64,000 nt of DNA, taken from positions 62,001-126,000 of the forward strand of contig UGGN01000001.1 of NCBI GenBank assembly GCA_900450455.1, written 5' to 3'. Under the pieces are notes generated by a model. The model was given only the letters and a program-made list of their open reading frames with translations. It ran no database searches and was not told the DNA's origin. Of the stretch, positions 1-7,283 are shown one piece after another (positions within the stretch are counted from its first letter, which is position 1; each line of letters opens with the position of its first letter). This DNA is from [Eubacterium] infirmum. Lineage in GTDB: Bacteria; Bacillota; Clostridia; Peptostreptococcales; Anaerovoracaceae. A program made the translations under genes and the position numbers.

Positions 1-1
1 T

Positions 2-598
2 CGCGGCTATCGCAGGGGCCTTCTTAACTCCTTTTTTAATTTCTTTCGCTGGTCGCTATGTGCCGTTTGTGGAATTGTATTTGCACTTCCCATCAAAAAT
101 TTCATATTGAAACACACAAGCCTTCAGCTCAATATATCAAAGAGTATCAAAGAAACCATGGATTCATCCATAACAGCTAACAAATTCATCATGAGTCTAC
201 CTCGCCAGATTCGGCTGTTTTGGGACGACATCCGAAACGAAGCAACATCAAAAATTTCGGTATCTTTAGCAGACACTTTGATTTCCATGCTTTCATTTAT
301 CCTTCTCTTTGCTATTCTATTCATTCTGGCACGTTTTGCACTTCGTAGCCTAGAGCTGAAGAAGCCTGGCGTTCTAAGTCTCTCCAACAGACTTTGTGGA
401 ATGTTCTTCGGCGCTCTCAAAGGTGCTTTGCTCGTAAGTATCATAATGCTGATTTCATTTCCGCTTCTAAGCCTTTTGGATCCTGACACGTCAGCAACTA
501 TTGCGAAAGGTCTAAGCCACGGCAGACTATCAGGCTTCTTCTACGACTCAAATCCAATCACTGAAGGCATTTCCTTAATTTCAAGGTATTCGGTCTAG
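2..598 (+). CDS. CvpA-family membrane protein, 5' end outside window
   Basis: The reading frame is open from base 2 with no in-frame start before the window edge, so the true start lies upstream. The first visible residues (RGYRRGLLNSFF) match the glycine-tyrosine-arginine-rich turn after the first membrane helix of CvpA (colicin V production) proteins. Three further hydrophobic segments are visible: one right after that turn, one near LISMLSFILLFAILFILA, and one near GALLVSIIMLISFPLL. CvpA proteins are small inner-membrane proteins linked to envelope homeostasis; their mechanism is not settled. The family call rests on topology and the N-terminal motif, not on a catalytic residue. Confidence 0.7.
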   Translation, partial: RGYRRGLLNSFFNFFRWSLCAVCGIVFALPIKNFILKHTSLQLNISKSIKETMDSSITANKFIMSLPRQIRLFWDDIRNEATSKISVSLADTLISMLSFILLFAILFILARFALRSLELKKPGVLSLSNRLCGMFFGALKGALLVSIIMLISFPLLSLLDPDTSATIAKGLSHGRLSGFFYDSNPITEGISLISRYSV

Positions 599-663
599 AT
601 GGCGGTTCAGTATTATAAATATGGCAAAGCTGATAGTAAGACACATAGAAACCTAACACAAAA

Positions 664-691
664 GGGGCGTTAAGCAAAAGCTTAACGCCCC
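664..691 (-). terminator. Strong rho-independent terminator, possibly bidirectional
   Basis: A perfect 12-bp stem (GGGGCGTTAAGC and its complement) closes an AAAA loop. On the minus strand it is followed by TTTTGTG, which suits the end of the VanY-like gene. The convergent CvpA gene also ends upstream of it on the plus strand, but the plus-side U tract is poor. Confidence 0.85.
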
Positions 692-724
692 ATCTCTATT
701 TCTCTCGAGTTATATGTACTTTCT

Positions 725-1882
725 CTACTTAGAGTATACACTCGAAATTCCAAAGTATTCCTCTAGTGTAATCCATTCCCCGTTGTTATATAACTTTGTT
801 GCAAGCTCAGGTCCTACATACCTGATATGCCACGGCTGATACTCCCTGCCTGTCACAGATTCCTTTCCCTTAGGGTATCTGATAATAAATCCGTACTTTG
901 CACAATTCGCCGCGAGCCACTTACCCTCTGCCGTATTTCCAAAGCTCTCATCAGCATTGTTTAGGTCAAGCGCATACCCTGTCTGGTGCTCCGAATAGCC
1001 GGCTCTGGCAACCGCCTTGTCAGCTGCTTCCTTTCCGTGCTTGGAAACATAATCGTCATAGATTTCCTTCTGCACGCGATATGATCTATATCCACTTAGC
1101 AAGCTGAAGTGAACTCCATCCGCCCTAGCGTCAGCGAGCAGTTTCTTAAACTCATCATATGCGTCTTTTTGTATAGCGCCTATGCCATAGCCCTCCGGAA
1201 GTGAGAAGCTGTTATTTACAATCAAAATACCATCTATGCTTGTGAGTCCATCAACACGTGTCAGCTTAAAACCCTTACCCGTTACAAAGCTCATATCACC
1301 TTCCGTCTGATTCATATCGATAACATTGACCTTAATCTTCTTCTCTGTCTTATTTCCACTGTCGTCAGTTGCAATCAGAGTCAAGTTATAGCTTCCGGGC
1401 TTTTGGGCATCGTAGCTTCCCTTGAGCTGTGTCTTAAACTTTCCTGAGTTATCGCTCACCTTAGCCATATCCTCAATCTTGCTTGTATTACCAATCAATA
1501 CATTAACTTCACTTTCCATATTAATTGTCGGCGCCTTGGTATCTACAACTTTGACTTCAAAATCATAGTTCTTTTCTTCACCTTTTATAATAAGAACCAG
1601 CTTGCATTTCTTTTTACCTAGCTTGGACGTATCAATCTGAACATCCTTCTTAAGCTTACCACCGTCTATATTCTCGATATAGTCTGATGCCATAGCCTTG
1701 CTGTTAATCTCAGCGTTTAGGCTATCCTTCAGCTTAACCCTGCTCGCCGTACCAAAGAAGTTAAAATATATGAACAGGAACACTAAGAAAGCTAAAAATA
1801 GAATTATAACTCCGATTACGATGTCCCTTATATACTGAATTCGCGTTTTTCTCGCAAAGAGGTATTTCTTTCTTCCAAACAT
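725..1882 (-). CDS. Membrane-anchored VanY/LdcB-type D,D- or L,D-carboxypeptidase
   Basis: Predicted 385 aa. A positively charged N-terminus and one membrane helix (residues about 22-42) tether it outside the membrane. A beta-sandwich (HYR/Ig-like) domain follows at about 105-190, then a VanY-type zinc peptidase domain at about 215-365. The peptidase motifs are SGYRSY, a SxHxxGxAxDL motif (SEHQTGYALDLN) and PWHIRYVG, supplying the zinc ligands His, Asp and His. The family trims the terminal residue of peptidoglycan stem peptides. The ATG at 1882 is preferred over a GTG 18 nt upstream because AAAGGGA lies 6 nt before it. It appears monocistronic, ending at the hairpin at 664. D,D versus L,D specificity cannot be read from the sequence. 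Confidence 0.88.
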   Translation of the reverse strand: MFGRKKYLFARKTRIQYIRDIVIGVIILFLAFLVFLFIYFNFFGTASRVKLKDSLNAEINSKAMASDYIENIDGGKLKKDVQIDTSKLGKKKCKLVLIIKGEEKNYDFEVKVVDTKAPTINMESEVNVLIGNTSKIEDMAKVSDNSGKFKTQLKGSYDAQKPGSYNLTLIATDDSGNKTEKKIKVNVIDMNQTEGDMSFVTGKGFKLTRVDGLTSIDGILIVNNSFSLPEGYGIGAIQKDAYDEFKKLLADARADGVHFSLLSGYRSYRVQKEIYDDYVSKHGKEAADKAVARAGYSEHQTGYALDLNNADESFGNTAEGKWLAANCAKYGFIIRYPKGKESVTGREYQPWHIRYVGPELATKLYNNGEWITLEEYFGISSVYSK

Positions 1883-1983
1883 AGATGTCCCTTTCGGCAC
1901 ATAGCCTATCTAAAATCTTCGTTTAATGCTGCCTATATAATACCATAACTCTCTCATATTTTAAAGTTCTAGAAAAAGCAAAA

Positions 1984-2001
1984 GAACCGCAGATGCGGTC
2001 C
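1984..2001 (-). terminator. Rho-independent terminator after nhaC
   Basis: On the minus strand, GGACCGC-ATCT-GCGGTTC can form a 7-bp stem with one G-U pair. It is followed by TTTTGCTTTTTC. It lies about 55 nt beyond the nhaC stop. Confidence 0.75.
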
Positions 2002-2055
2002 TTTCGCTTTACAGGATTTCTATGTGATTAATTATGTTGATTTCACGTCTAAAAT

Positions 2056-3504
2056 TTATAGCTTTACTAGTCCGCCCTCATCTGCAATCTTCTGCTCTTC
2101 ATCTGTCATCTTCTTAATTGTGATTCCAACGAATGCGAAGAGGAATGTAATTACTGGCATTGCCAAGTTGAAGATTGCCCATGGGAAGTATACTGCTGTG
2201 CTCTGGATACCGAGAGTCTTCTTGATATAGATAGCGCATGTATTCCATGGAACGAGTGGTGAAGTAACTGTACCTGCCGACTCTAGAGCGTTTGATAGAG
2301 CTACAGGGTGCATTCCTGCCTTACGATATGCCGGAGCATACATTCTTCCTGGAACTAGGATTGAAATGTACTGCTCAGGCATTGTTACGTTTGATGCGAT
2401 ACATGTAAGCTCTGTAACACCGATAAGTGCCGGACCGCTCTTTACGTACTTAGTAATAGCGTTGATGATAACGTTGAGCTGTCCTGTAGCTTCCATGATT
2501 CCACCGAACATCATAGCAATCATTGTCATGAGAATTGATTCAGCCATTCCCATGAGTCCACCCTTAGTCAGAAGTGTATCGAGTGCCTTGATTCCGCTCT
2601 CCATTGTGAATCCGTTCATTGCGCTTTCGAAGATAGCTCCGAGCGTAGCACCGTTCTGGAAGATTGGTGCCATAATAGCTGCAACGATTACACCGAGTGT
2701 GATGCCAGGGATTGCAGGCATCTTCAGTGCTATAGCAAGAATAACTACTAATGGTGGAAGAAGCAGAATTGGATTAACATTGAAGTTGTCCTTAATTCCG
2801 TTTACAAGAATATCCAGCTGTGATGTGTCTGCATGTCCATTGTTAGCATGCATAAATCCATATACACCGAAGAATACAAGTGCGATTATATAAGCCGTAA
2901 TTGTAGCCTTCATCATAAACTTAACGTGTGAGAATACATCTGTTCCTGCCATAGCTGGTGCCAGGTTTGTTGTATCTGATAGAGGTGATAGCTTATCTCC
3001 GAAGTATGCACCTGAAAGGATTGCACCTGCTGTAGGTCCAACCGGGATTCCCAGACCTGCTGCGATACCCATAAGTGCCAGACCCATGGTTCCCATTGTT
3101 CCCCATGATGTACCTGTTGCTAGGGATGTTACTGAGCAGATAAGAACAGTTGCAACCAAGAAAATTGATGGTGATAATAGCTTAAGTCCATAATAAATCA
3201 TTGTTGGGATTGTTCCTGACAGAATCCATGTTCCAACTAGCATACCAACAATCATAAGAATTAGAATAGCCTGCATTGCACGTGAGATACCTGTAATCAT
3301 CATGCTCTCAACTGCATCCCACTTGTAACCGAGTCTCAGTGCCATAAGTGCTGCAAAGATAACGCCAATGAACATTGGGATATGTGGGCTTACTTCGAAT
3401 ACTACGATTCCCACTGACATGATTACAACTAAGCCTAGGAACGTAGCAATCGCCTCGTACAGCTTAGGTGCTCTTGGCTCTTTAGCCTTTACATTGTCTT
3501 CCAT
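2056..3504 (-). CDS. nhaC: NhaC-family Na+/H+ antiporter
   Basis: About 482 aa, highly hydrophobic with roughly 11-12 membrane segments. It has the NhaC-type conserved stretches: a glycine/threonine-rich SLATGTSWGTMGTMG region, SGAYFGDKLSPLSDTTNLAPA, and SNALESAGTVTSPLVPWNTC near the C-terminus. NhaC proteins exchange Na+ for H+; some relatives in amino acid fermenters may move amino acids or organic acids instead. The ATG at 3504 is preferred over one 24 nt upstream because AAAGGAA precedes it. It is close to the ornithine cluster but separated from it by a terminator and an unknown gene, so it has its own transcript. A role in ornithine uptake or ion balance is inference from position. Confidence 0.85.
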   Translation of the reverse strand: MEDNVKAKEPRAPKLYEAIATFLGLVVIMSVGIVVFEVSPHIPMFIGVIFAALMALRLGYKWDAVESMMITGISRAMQAILILMIVGMLVGTWILSGTIPTMIYYGLKLLSPSIFLVATVLICSVTSLATGTSWGTMGTMGLALMGIAAGLGIPVGPTAGAILSGAYFGDKLSPLSDTTNLAPAMAGTDVFSHVKFMMKATITAYIIALVFFGVYGFMHANNGHADTSQLDILVNGIKDNFNVNPILLLPPLVVILAIALKMPAIPGITLGVIVAAIMAPIFQNGATLGAIFESAMNGFTMESGIKALDTLLTKGGLMGMAESILMTMIAMMFGGIMEATGQLNVIINAITKYVKSGPALIGVTELTCIASNVTMPEQYISILVPGRMYAPAYRKAGMHPVALSNALESAGTVTSPLVPWNTCAIYIKKTLGIQSTAVYFPWAIFNLAMPVITFLFAFVGITIKKMTDEEQKIADEGGLVKL

Positions 3505-3765
3505 TTGTTGTAATTCCTTTCTTTTCATTAGACTTCCATAATTTTGTAGAACCCTGTAGTTTCATACATACATTATGAACCTTAATCTACATTATTACAA
3601 TAGTTAATTTAATCAAATTTGGGGGGTCATTTTTGTTGACTTCCCACAAAGAATTTTCTATTTTTTTATTAGTGATTCTAATTAACATTTGCTTTATCGT
3701 CGCGTTTACTAATGATAAACGTGTAAAATCTGCTTTTTTGAGATAAAATAGCCTTATTTATCTAT

Positions 3766-4329
3766 TCAGAAGCTAATTCGAAGGATTTTTTTGTTCTCTG
3801 AAAGCTCTTTTAACTTTCTTTCCAGCACGACCTCGTTCATACCATTTTCTTTCGCGATTTTAAAATACTTATCGAATTCCTGGTGATTGTTTTGTTTTAC
3901 AACCGCTAAAAGCTCACCAAAGTACTCCCAAGCTTTGTTGTAGCTTCTCGTCGAACTGTAATCATCTTTTTTCGGCATCCACTCTAACTCCAAAAAGTAT
4001 CTGTGCAGTATCTCGCTCCAAGTTTTCTCATCATCGTCATAGCAAAAGAACTTATTTTTAAATAGGCTTCCAAATCGCCTATCCCAAATTTTTACTTCAT
4101 CCGGCAGATACCACACTTCTCTGCATATAAGCTCCCCTACTACCATTTCAAGTATGTTTTCAGGAAATCCTCCCACACATCCGTATCCTCCGGGAACCGA
4201 TGTCTTTGATGCATCTTCTTTAAGCTCTTCATAAGCGGTAGCACTGTCAAGCAAAGCTATTGCAATTTTAGCACGATGAGCAAAAGGCATTCCTTCACTT
4301 AGGATTTTATATTTCTTGAAATTGTTCAT
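3766..4329 (-). CDS. Hypothetical protein, soluble, 187 aa
   Basis: I do not recognise a family. The start is supported by GGAGGAG just upstream of ATG. The protein is soluble, mixed in charge and rich in aromatic residues (many Trp, Tyr and Phe). It has no signal peptide or membrane segment, and its C-terminal third is probably helical. A central segment, GGYGCVGGFPENILEMVVGELICREVW, contains glycine turns and two cysteines. It sits between the terminator of the ornithine operon and nhaC, so it is likely a separate transcript. The region 3529-3765 between it and nhaC is AT-rich; apart from a 6-bp inverted repeat (CGTTTA/TAAACG near 3703-3724) I see nothing clear there. Confidence 0.7.
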   Translation of the reverse strand: MNNFKKYKILSEGMPFAHRAKIAIALLDSATAYEELKEDASKTSVPGGYGCVGGFPENILEMVVGELICREVWYLPDEVKIWDRRFGSLFKNKFFCYDDDEKTWSEILHRYFLELEWMPKKDDYSSTRSYNKAWEYFGELLAVVKQNNHQEFDKYFKIAKENGMNEVVLERKLKELSENKKILRISF

Positions 4330-4441
4330 AACTCCTCCAATTTTATGATTGTATTCACTATTTGATATGGATAATCTACTGACTGTTATGCGCTAATTGA
4401 ATCACAAGTGAAATACGTGCAGCATGTTCGCAATATAAAAA

Positions 4442-4472
4442 CGGCACGCCCCACACTTCGTAGCTTGTGCCG
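4442..4472 (-). terminator. Terminator of the ornithine operon
   Basis: On the minus strand, CGGCAC pairs with GTGCCG across a 19-nt loop and is followed directly by TTTTTATATT. It lies 55 nt past the orr stop and separates the operon from the hypothetical gene below. Confidence 0.75.
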
Positions 4473-4526
4473 CTTTGCCGGATTTATATCCTTATTGGTT
4501 TCTTTGAATTTTAATATTTGAACGGT

Positions 4527-5615
4527 CTACTTAACATATGTCTTTTCTACATATTTGCTAGTCATGCACTTTAGCAGTCCGCCGTAGCTCAATGTAAACT
4601 CAATTATGTCGCCGACTTTGTAGTCGCCTTTTGCCTTTGTTACATCGACAATGATGTGGTCTGAGCTTCCGCCCATAATCTCAAGTCTTGAGTCAACCGG
4701 TTCCATGCTGTCGAGGTCTGTGTCCTGCTTTCCTATTGCGATGATAGCTCTGTCCATCAAACCTCTGTCCTCGTAGTAAGGCTTCTGACCGAATGCGTCA
4801 ACACCAACCTCTCCGATAGGTAGTGACGGCTTTCTCTTAAGCTCTACAATTTCCGCCTTGAGAATAAATGCATCTGCATCTGTGCCCGGAAGTCTTGTGC
4901 TATAAGCTGTGTCATTTCCGAGAAGCACTGACTCGCCTAATCTTAGGTTATTTATTCCATCCGGAAGCTCGCCCTTGTCAATCAGATATATTGAGCTTGA
5001 ATTTCCTCCTGAAATCATCTCCAGCTTGATGCCAAACTTAGCTTCGATTTCTCTCGCAATTTCAACAAGGGCTGAAAGGTTCTCGTTCTTTGGAATAATA
5101 GCACCGTAGCATGTGAGGTTAACACCCACACCATAAAGATTGATGTTGTCGAGTGCCAAAATCTGCTGAACTGCTTCGAAAATCAAATCCTTATTTTGGA
5201 AGAAAATTCCCTCTCTGAGGTCTCCCATGTCAATCATCAAAAGGATGTCCTGCTTTTTGCCGAGTTTTGATGCTTCAGCGTTTAGAAGCTTAATCGTCTC
5301 AATCTCGGAAATCATGCAAAGGTCAACGTACTTTGCTACTTCGACAATCTCGCTCTGCATTGGAATTCTTAGAAGAACTGTCTTCTTTCCGTTCTTGTGA
5401 GCCACGTCTGCATAGCTTGCTATATTTGATATACGTGAATCTGCAAGGAAGTCAACCGCCGGAGTCTCTGCGATCATCTTTACAACTTCTTCGTCTGCAC
5501 AAACACACTTTGTTACAACCATCATGCTACACTTGCCATGCTCCTTAGTTGTCTTTGCGACTGCATCGAGATTATTTCTGAGTTTCTTTATGTTAATACT
5601 AACCTGTGGATACAT
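4527..5615 (-). CDS. orr: Ornithine racemase, PLP-dependent
   Basis: 362 aa with the alanine-racemase-like TIM-barrel fold (fold type III PLP enzyme). The PLP lysine is expected at K36 in MVVTKCVCAD, the variant motif of this racemase group rather than the KAxAYGHG of alanine racemases. A glycine-rich phosphate-binding stretch (MISGGNSSS) and a conserved LRLGESVLLG segment follow. In ornithine-fermenting Clostridia this enzyme converts L- to D-ornithine, the substrate of ornithine 4,5-aminomutase. It is the last gene of the operon, 15 nt after the GlmL-like gene. The function call rests strongly on context, because related racemases act on other amino acids. Confidence 0.88.
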   Translation of the reverse strand: MYPQVSINIKKLRNNLDAVAKTTKEHGKCSMMVVTKCVCADEEVVKMIAETPAVDFLADSRISNIASYADVAHKNGKKTVLLRIPMQSEIVEVAKYVDLCMISEIETIKLLNAEASKLGKKQDILLMIDMGDLREGIFFQNKDLIFEAVQQILALDNINLYGVGVNLTCYGAIIPKNENLSALVEIAREIEAKFGIKLEMISGGNSSSIYLIDKGELPDGINNLRLGESVLLGNDTAYSTRLPGTDADAFILKAEIVELKRKPSLPIGEVGVDAFGQKPYYEDRGLMDRAIIAIGKQDTDLDSMEPVDSRLEIMGGSSDHIIVDVTKAKGDYKVGDIIEFTLSYGGLLKCMTSKYVEKTYVK

Positions 5616-5630
5616 TTCATTCTCCTTTTA

Positions 5631-7217
5631 TTATTTTTCTGTCCACTTGCCCTTAACGCCTTCATCGTCACCGTTGCTCGTAGGGTCATCCTTCTTATAA
5701 GCTGACATATCGTAGCCGAGCTTCTCCATCTGCCTGATATGTTCTCTGCGCTCCTCTTCAGCGTGATCCTTTTCTTCTACTGCAAGTTCAGCCTCTTTGA
5801 GAGCCACAGCTGCTGAAGCAAACTTCTCATCCTTCTTCTCCGGAAATTTGAAATCCAAGCTCTTCTCAAGCAGCTTTATCGCAGCATCGCGATAACGAGT
5901 CGAAAGCACACCCAGTGAGGCCATTATGTAGTCATTATCTACCAAAATCCGAGCATGCTCACTTGGGAACAAAAGCATTCCGCTCTCATTATATGGAGCA
6001 ATTTTCTTCATGATGTCAACTCTGTGAGGAAGTCTTGTCAAAGCACCACCTGTACCGATAATATATTTTACCTGTGTCAGGTCCTTACCCTCTGCAAGAG
6101 TACTTCTTCCACTTGGCCCATAGATATATCTGAGATATCCTGCATGTCTTTCAGTCGCCTTGAGAACCGCCTCAGTTGTAAGTCGCTCAACAAACTTTAT
6201 CTCAGCTTCGTTCTTTGGAATTGCAACATAGCTTGCGAGCACCTCATCAAAGTCAACTCCCATTGACTTGCACTCTTCTCTTAGCTTCTCCTCGCCAATG
6301 GATTCGATAACCTTCATTCTATTGACATAGACACCAAGGTCTCCCTCTACGGTTCTCTTCGCCTTTGGTTCAGGTGAAATCATAAGCCTTGCGATCTTAT
6401 CGGATTCCGTAGCCACTGAGTGAAGATCAGTCGTTGCACCACCTACATCGAGAACCATGAGATCTCCCAGGCAATCATATAAAACCTTTGTACACTCCAT
6501 TACAGCACCCGGTGTTGGAATTATAGGACCGTTAACCATGTCCCTAACGTGTTCCATTCCCGGGGCGTTTGTTATGTGATCCTCAAAAGCATCCTGTATT
6601 ACCTTACGGCAAGGCTCTACATTGAGCGCATCTATCTTTGGATATACATTGTCTACGATGTAGAGCTTCTGTCCGCTCTCTTCATCAAAGATAAGCTTCA
6701 TTTCTTCCTGGTTCTCAACATTTCCGGCATAGATTACCGGAATCTTGAGACCCATAGCACGAATTAACTCCGCATTGTCAAGCGCTGTATCTCTTTCACC
6801 GAAGTCAACTCCGCCGGCTATCAGGATGAGATTAGGATTGATTTCCTTTATCTTTGCTATATCCGTTCTTCTTAAACGACCTGCCGTTATGTAGTGGATG
6901 ATTCCACCGGCACCGAGAGCAGCTTCCTTTGCTGCCTTAGCTGTCATATCGTAAACGAGGCCGTGAACTGTCATCTTTAGTCCGCCTGCAGCAGATGATG
7001 TTGCAAGCATTTCACCATATTCCAGTTTATCAATACCTTTATTTCGGCAGAGATCATCAATTGCACCCTGCAATCCGACCCTTACGTCACCTTCTAAAAC
7101 CGAAGTGGGTGCCTGTCCTTGTCCCCAAAAAACCGGATTATCAGTATCAAGATCCGTAAACGCGTTTACAACCGTCGTTGTAGATCCGATTTCTGCTACC
7201 AATACATCTACTTTCAT
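5631..7217 (-). CDS. GlmL/MutL-type protein, putative ornithine aminomutase reactivase
   Basis: About 528 aa of the ASKHA (actin-like ATPase) type. A phosphate-1 motif is visible at the N-terminus (VAEIGSTTTVVNAF) and a second nucleotide-binding motif in the middle (LDVGGATTDLHSV). Proteins of this family accompany B12-dependent glutamate mutase and ornithine aminomutase, and are thought to recycle enzyme holding damaged cobalamin. The C-terminal 60 residues are charged and probably helical. The ATG at 7217 is preferred over one 18 nt upstream because AAGGAAG precedes it. It follows oraE, separated by a hairpin (7242-7269). The reactivase role is family knowledge plus context, not shown by the sequence. 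Confidence 0.82.
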   Translation of the reverse strand: MKVDVLVAEIGSTTTVVNAFTDLDTDNPVFWGQGQAPTSVLEGDVRVGLQGAIDDLCRNKGIDKLEYGEMLATSSAAGGLKMTVHGLVYDMTAKAAKEAALGAGGIIHYITAGRLRRTDIAKIKEINPNLILIAGGVDFGERDTALDNAELIRAMGLKIPVIYAGNVENQEEMKLIFDEESGQKLYIVDNVYPKIDALNVEPCRKVIQDAFEDHITNAPGMEHVRDMVNGPIIPTPGAVMECTKVLYDCLGDLMVLDVGGATTDLHSVATESDKIARLMISPEPKAKRTVEGDLGVYVNRMKVIESIGEEKLREECKSMGVDFDEVLASYVAIPKNEAEIKFVERLTTEAVLKATERHAGYLRYIYGPSGRSTLAEGKDLTQVKYIIGTGGALTRLPHRVDIMKKIAPYNESGMLLFPSEHARILVDNDYIMASLGVLSTRYRDAAIKLLEKSLDFKFPEKKDEKFASAAVALKEAELAVEEKDHAEEERREHIRQMEKLGYDMSAYKKDDPTSNGDDEGVKGKWTEK

Positions 7218-7241
7218 CTTCTTCCTTTCTTCCATTTAGAC

Positions 7242-7269
7242 AAAAGGACGGGTAAAAGCCCGCCCTTTT
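7242..7269 (-). terminator. Intercistronic hairpin between oraE and the GlmL-like gene, possible partial terminator
   Basis: AAAAGG-A-CGGG pairs with CCCG-C-CCTTTT around a 6-nt loop: 10 pairs with a single A/C mismatch. On the minus strand it is followed by TTTTGTC. It could stop part of the transcripts after oraE or protect the upstream mRNA 3' end. Either would lower the reactivase and racemase relative to the mutase. Confidence 0.6.
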
Positions 7270-7283
7270 ATTTAATAGAAATC

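Noticed and set aside
2366-2893. Open frame of 175 codons opposite nhaC
   Set aside because: It lies wholly inside nhaC on the other strand, has a composition that mirrors a hydrophobic gene and has no ribosome site or recognisable family.
3529-3765. Riboswitch or sigma-54 promoter before nhaC
   Set aside because: No GG-N10-GC element and no conserved riboswitch core could be found; only a short inverted repeat and AT-rich DNA.
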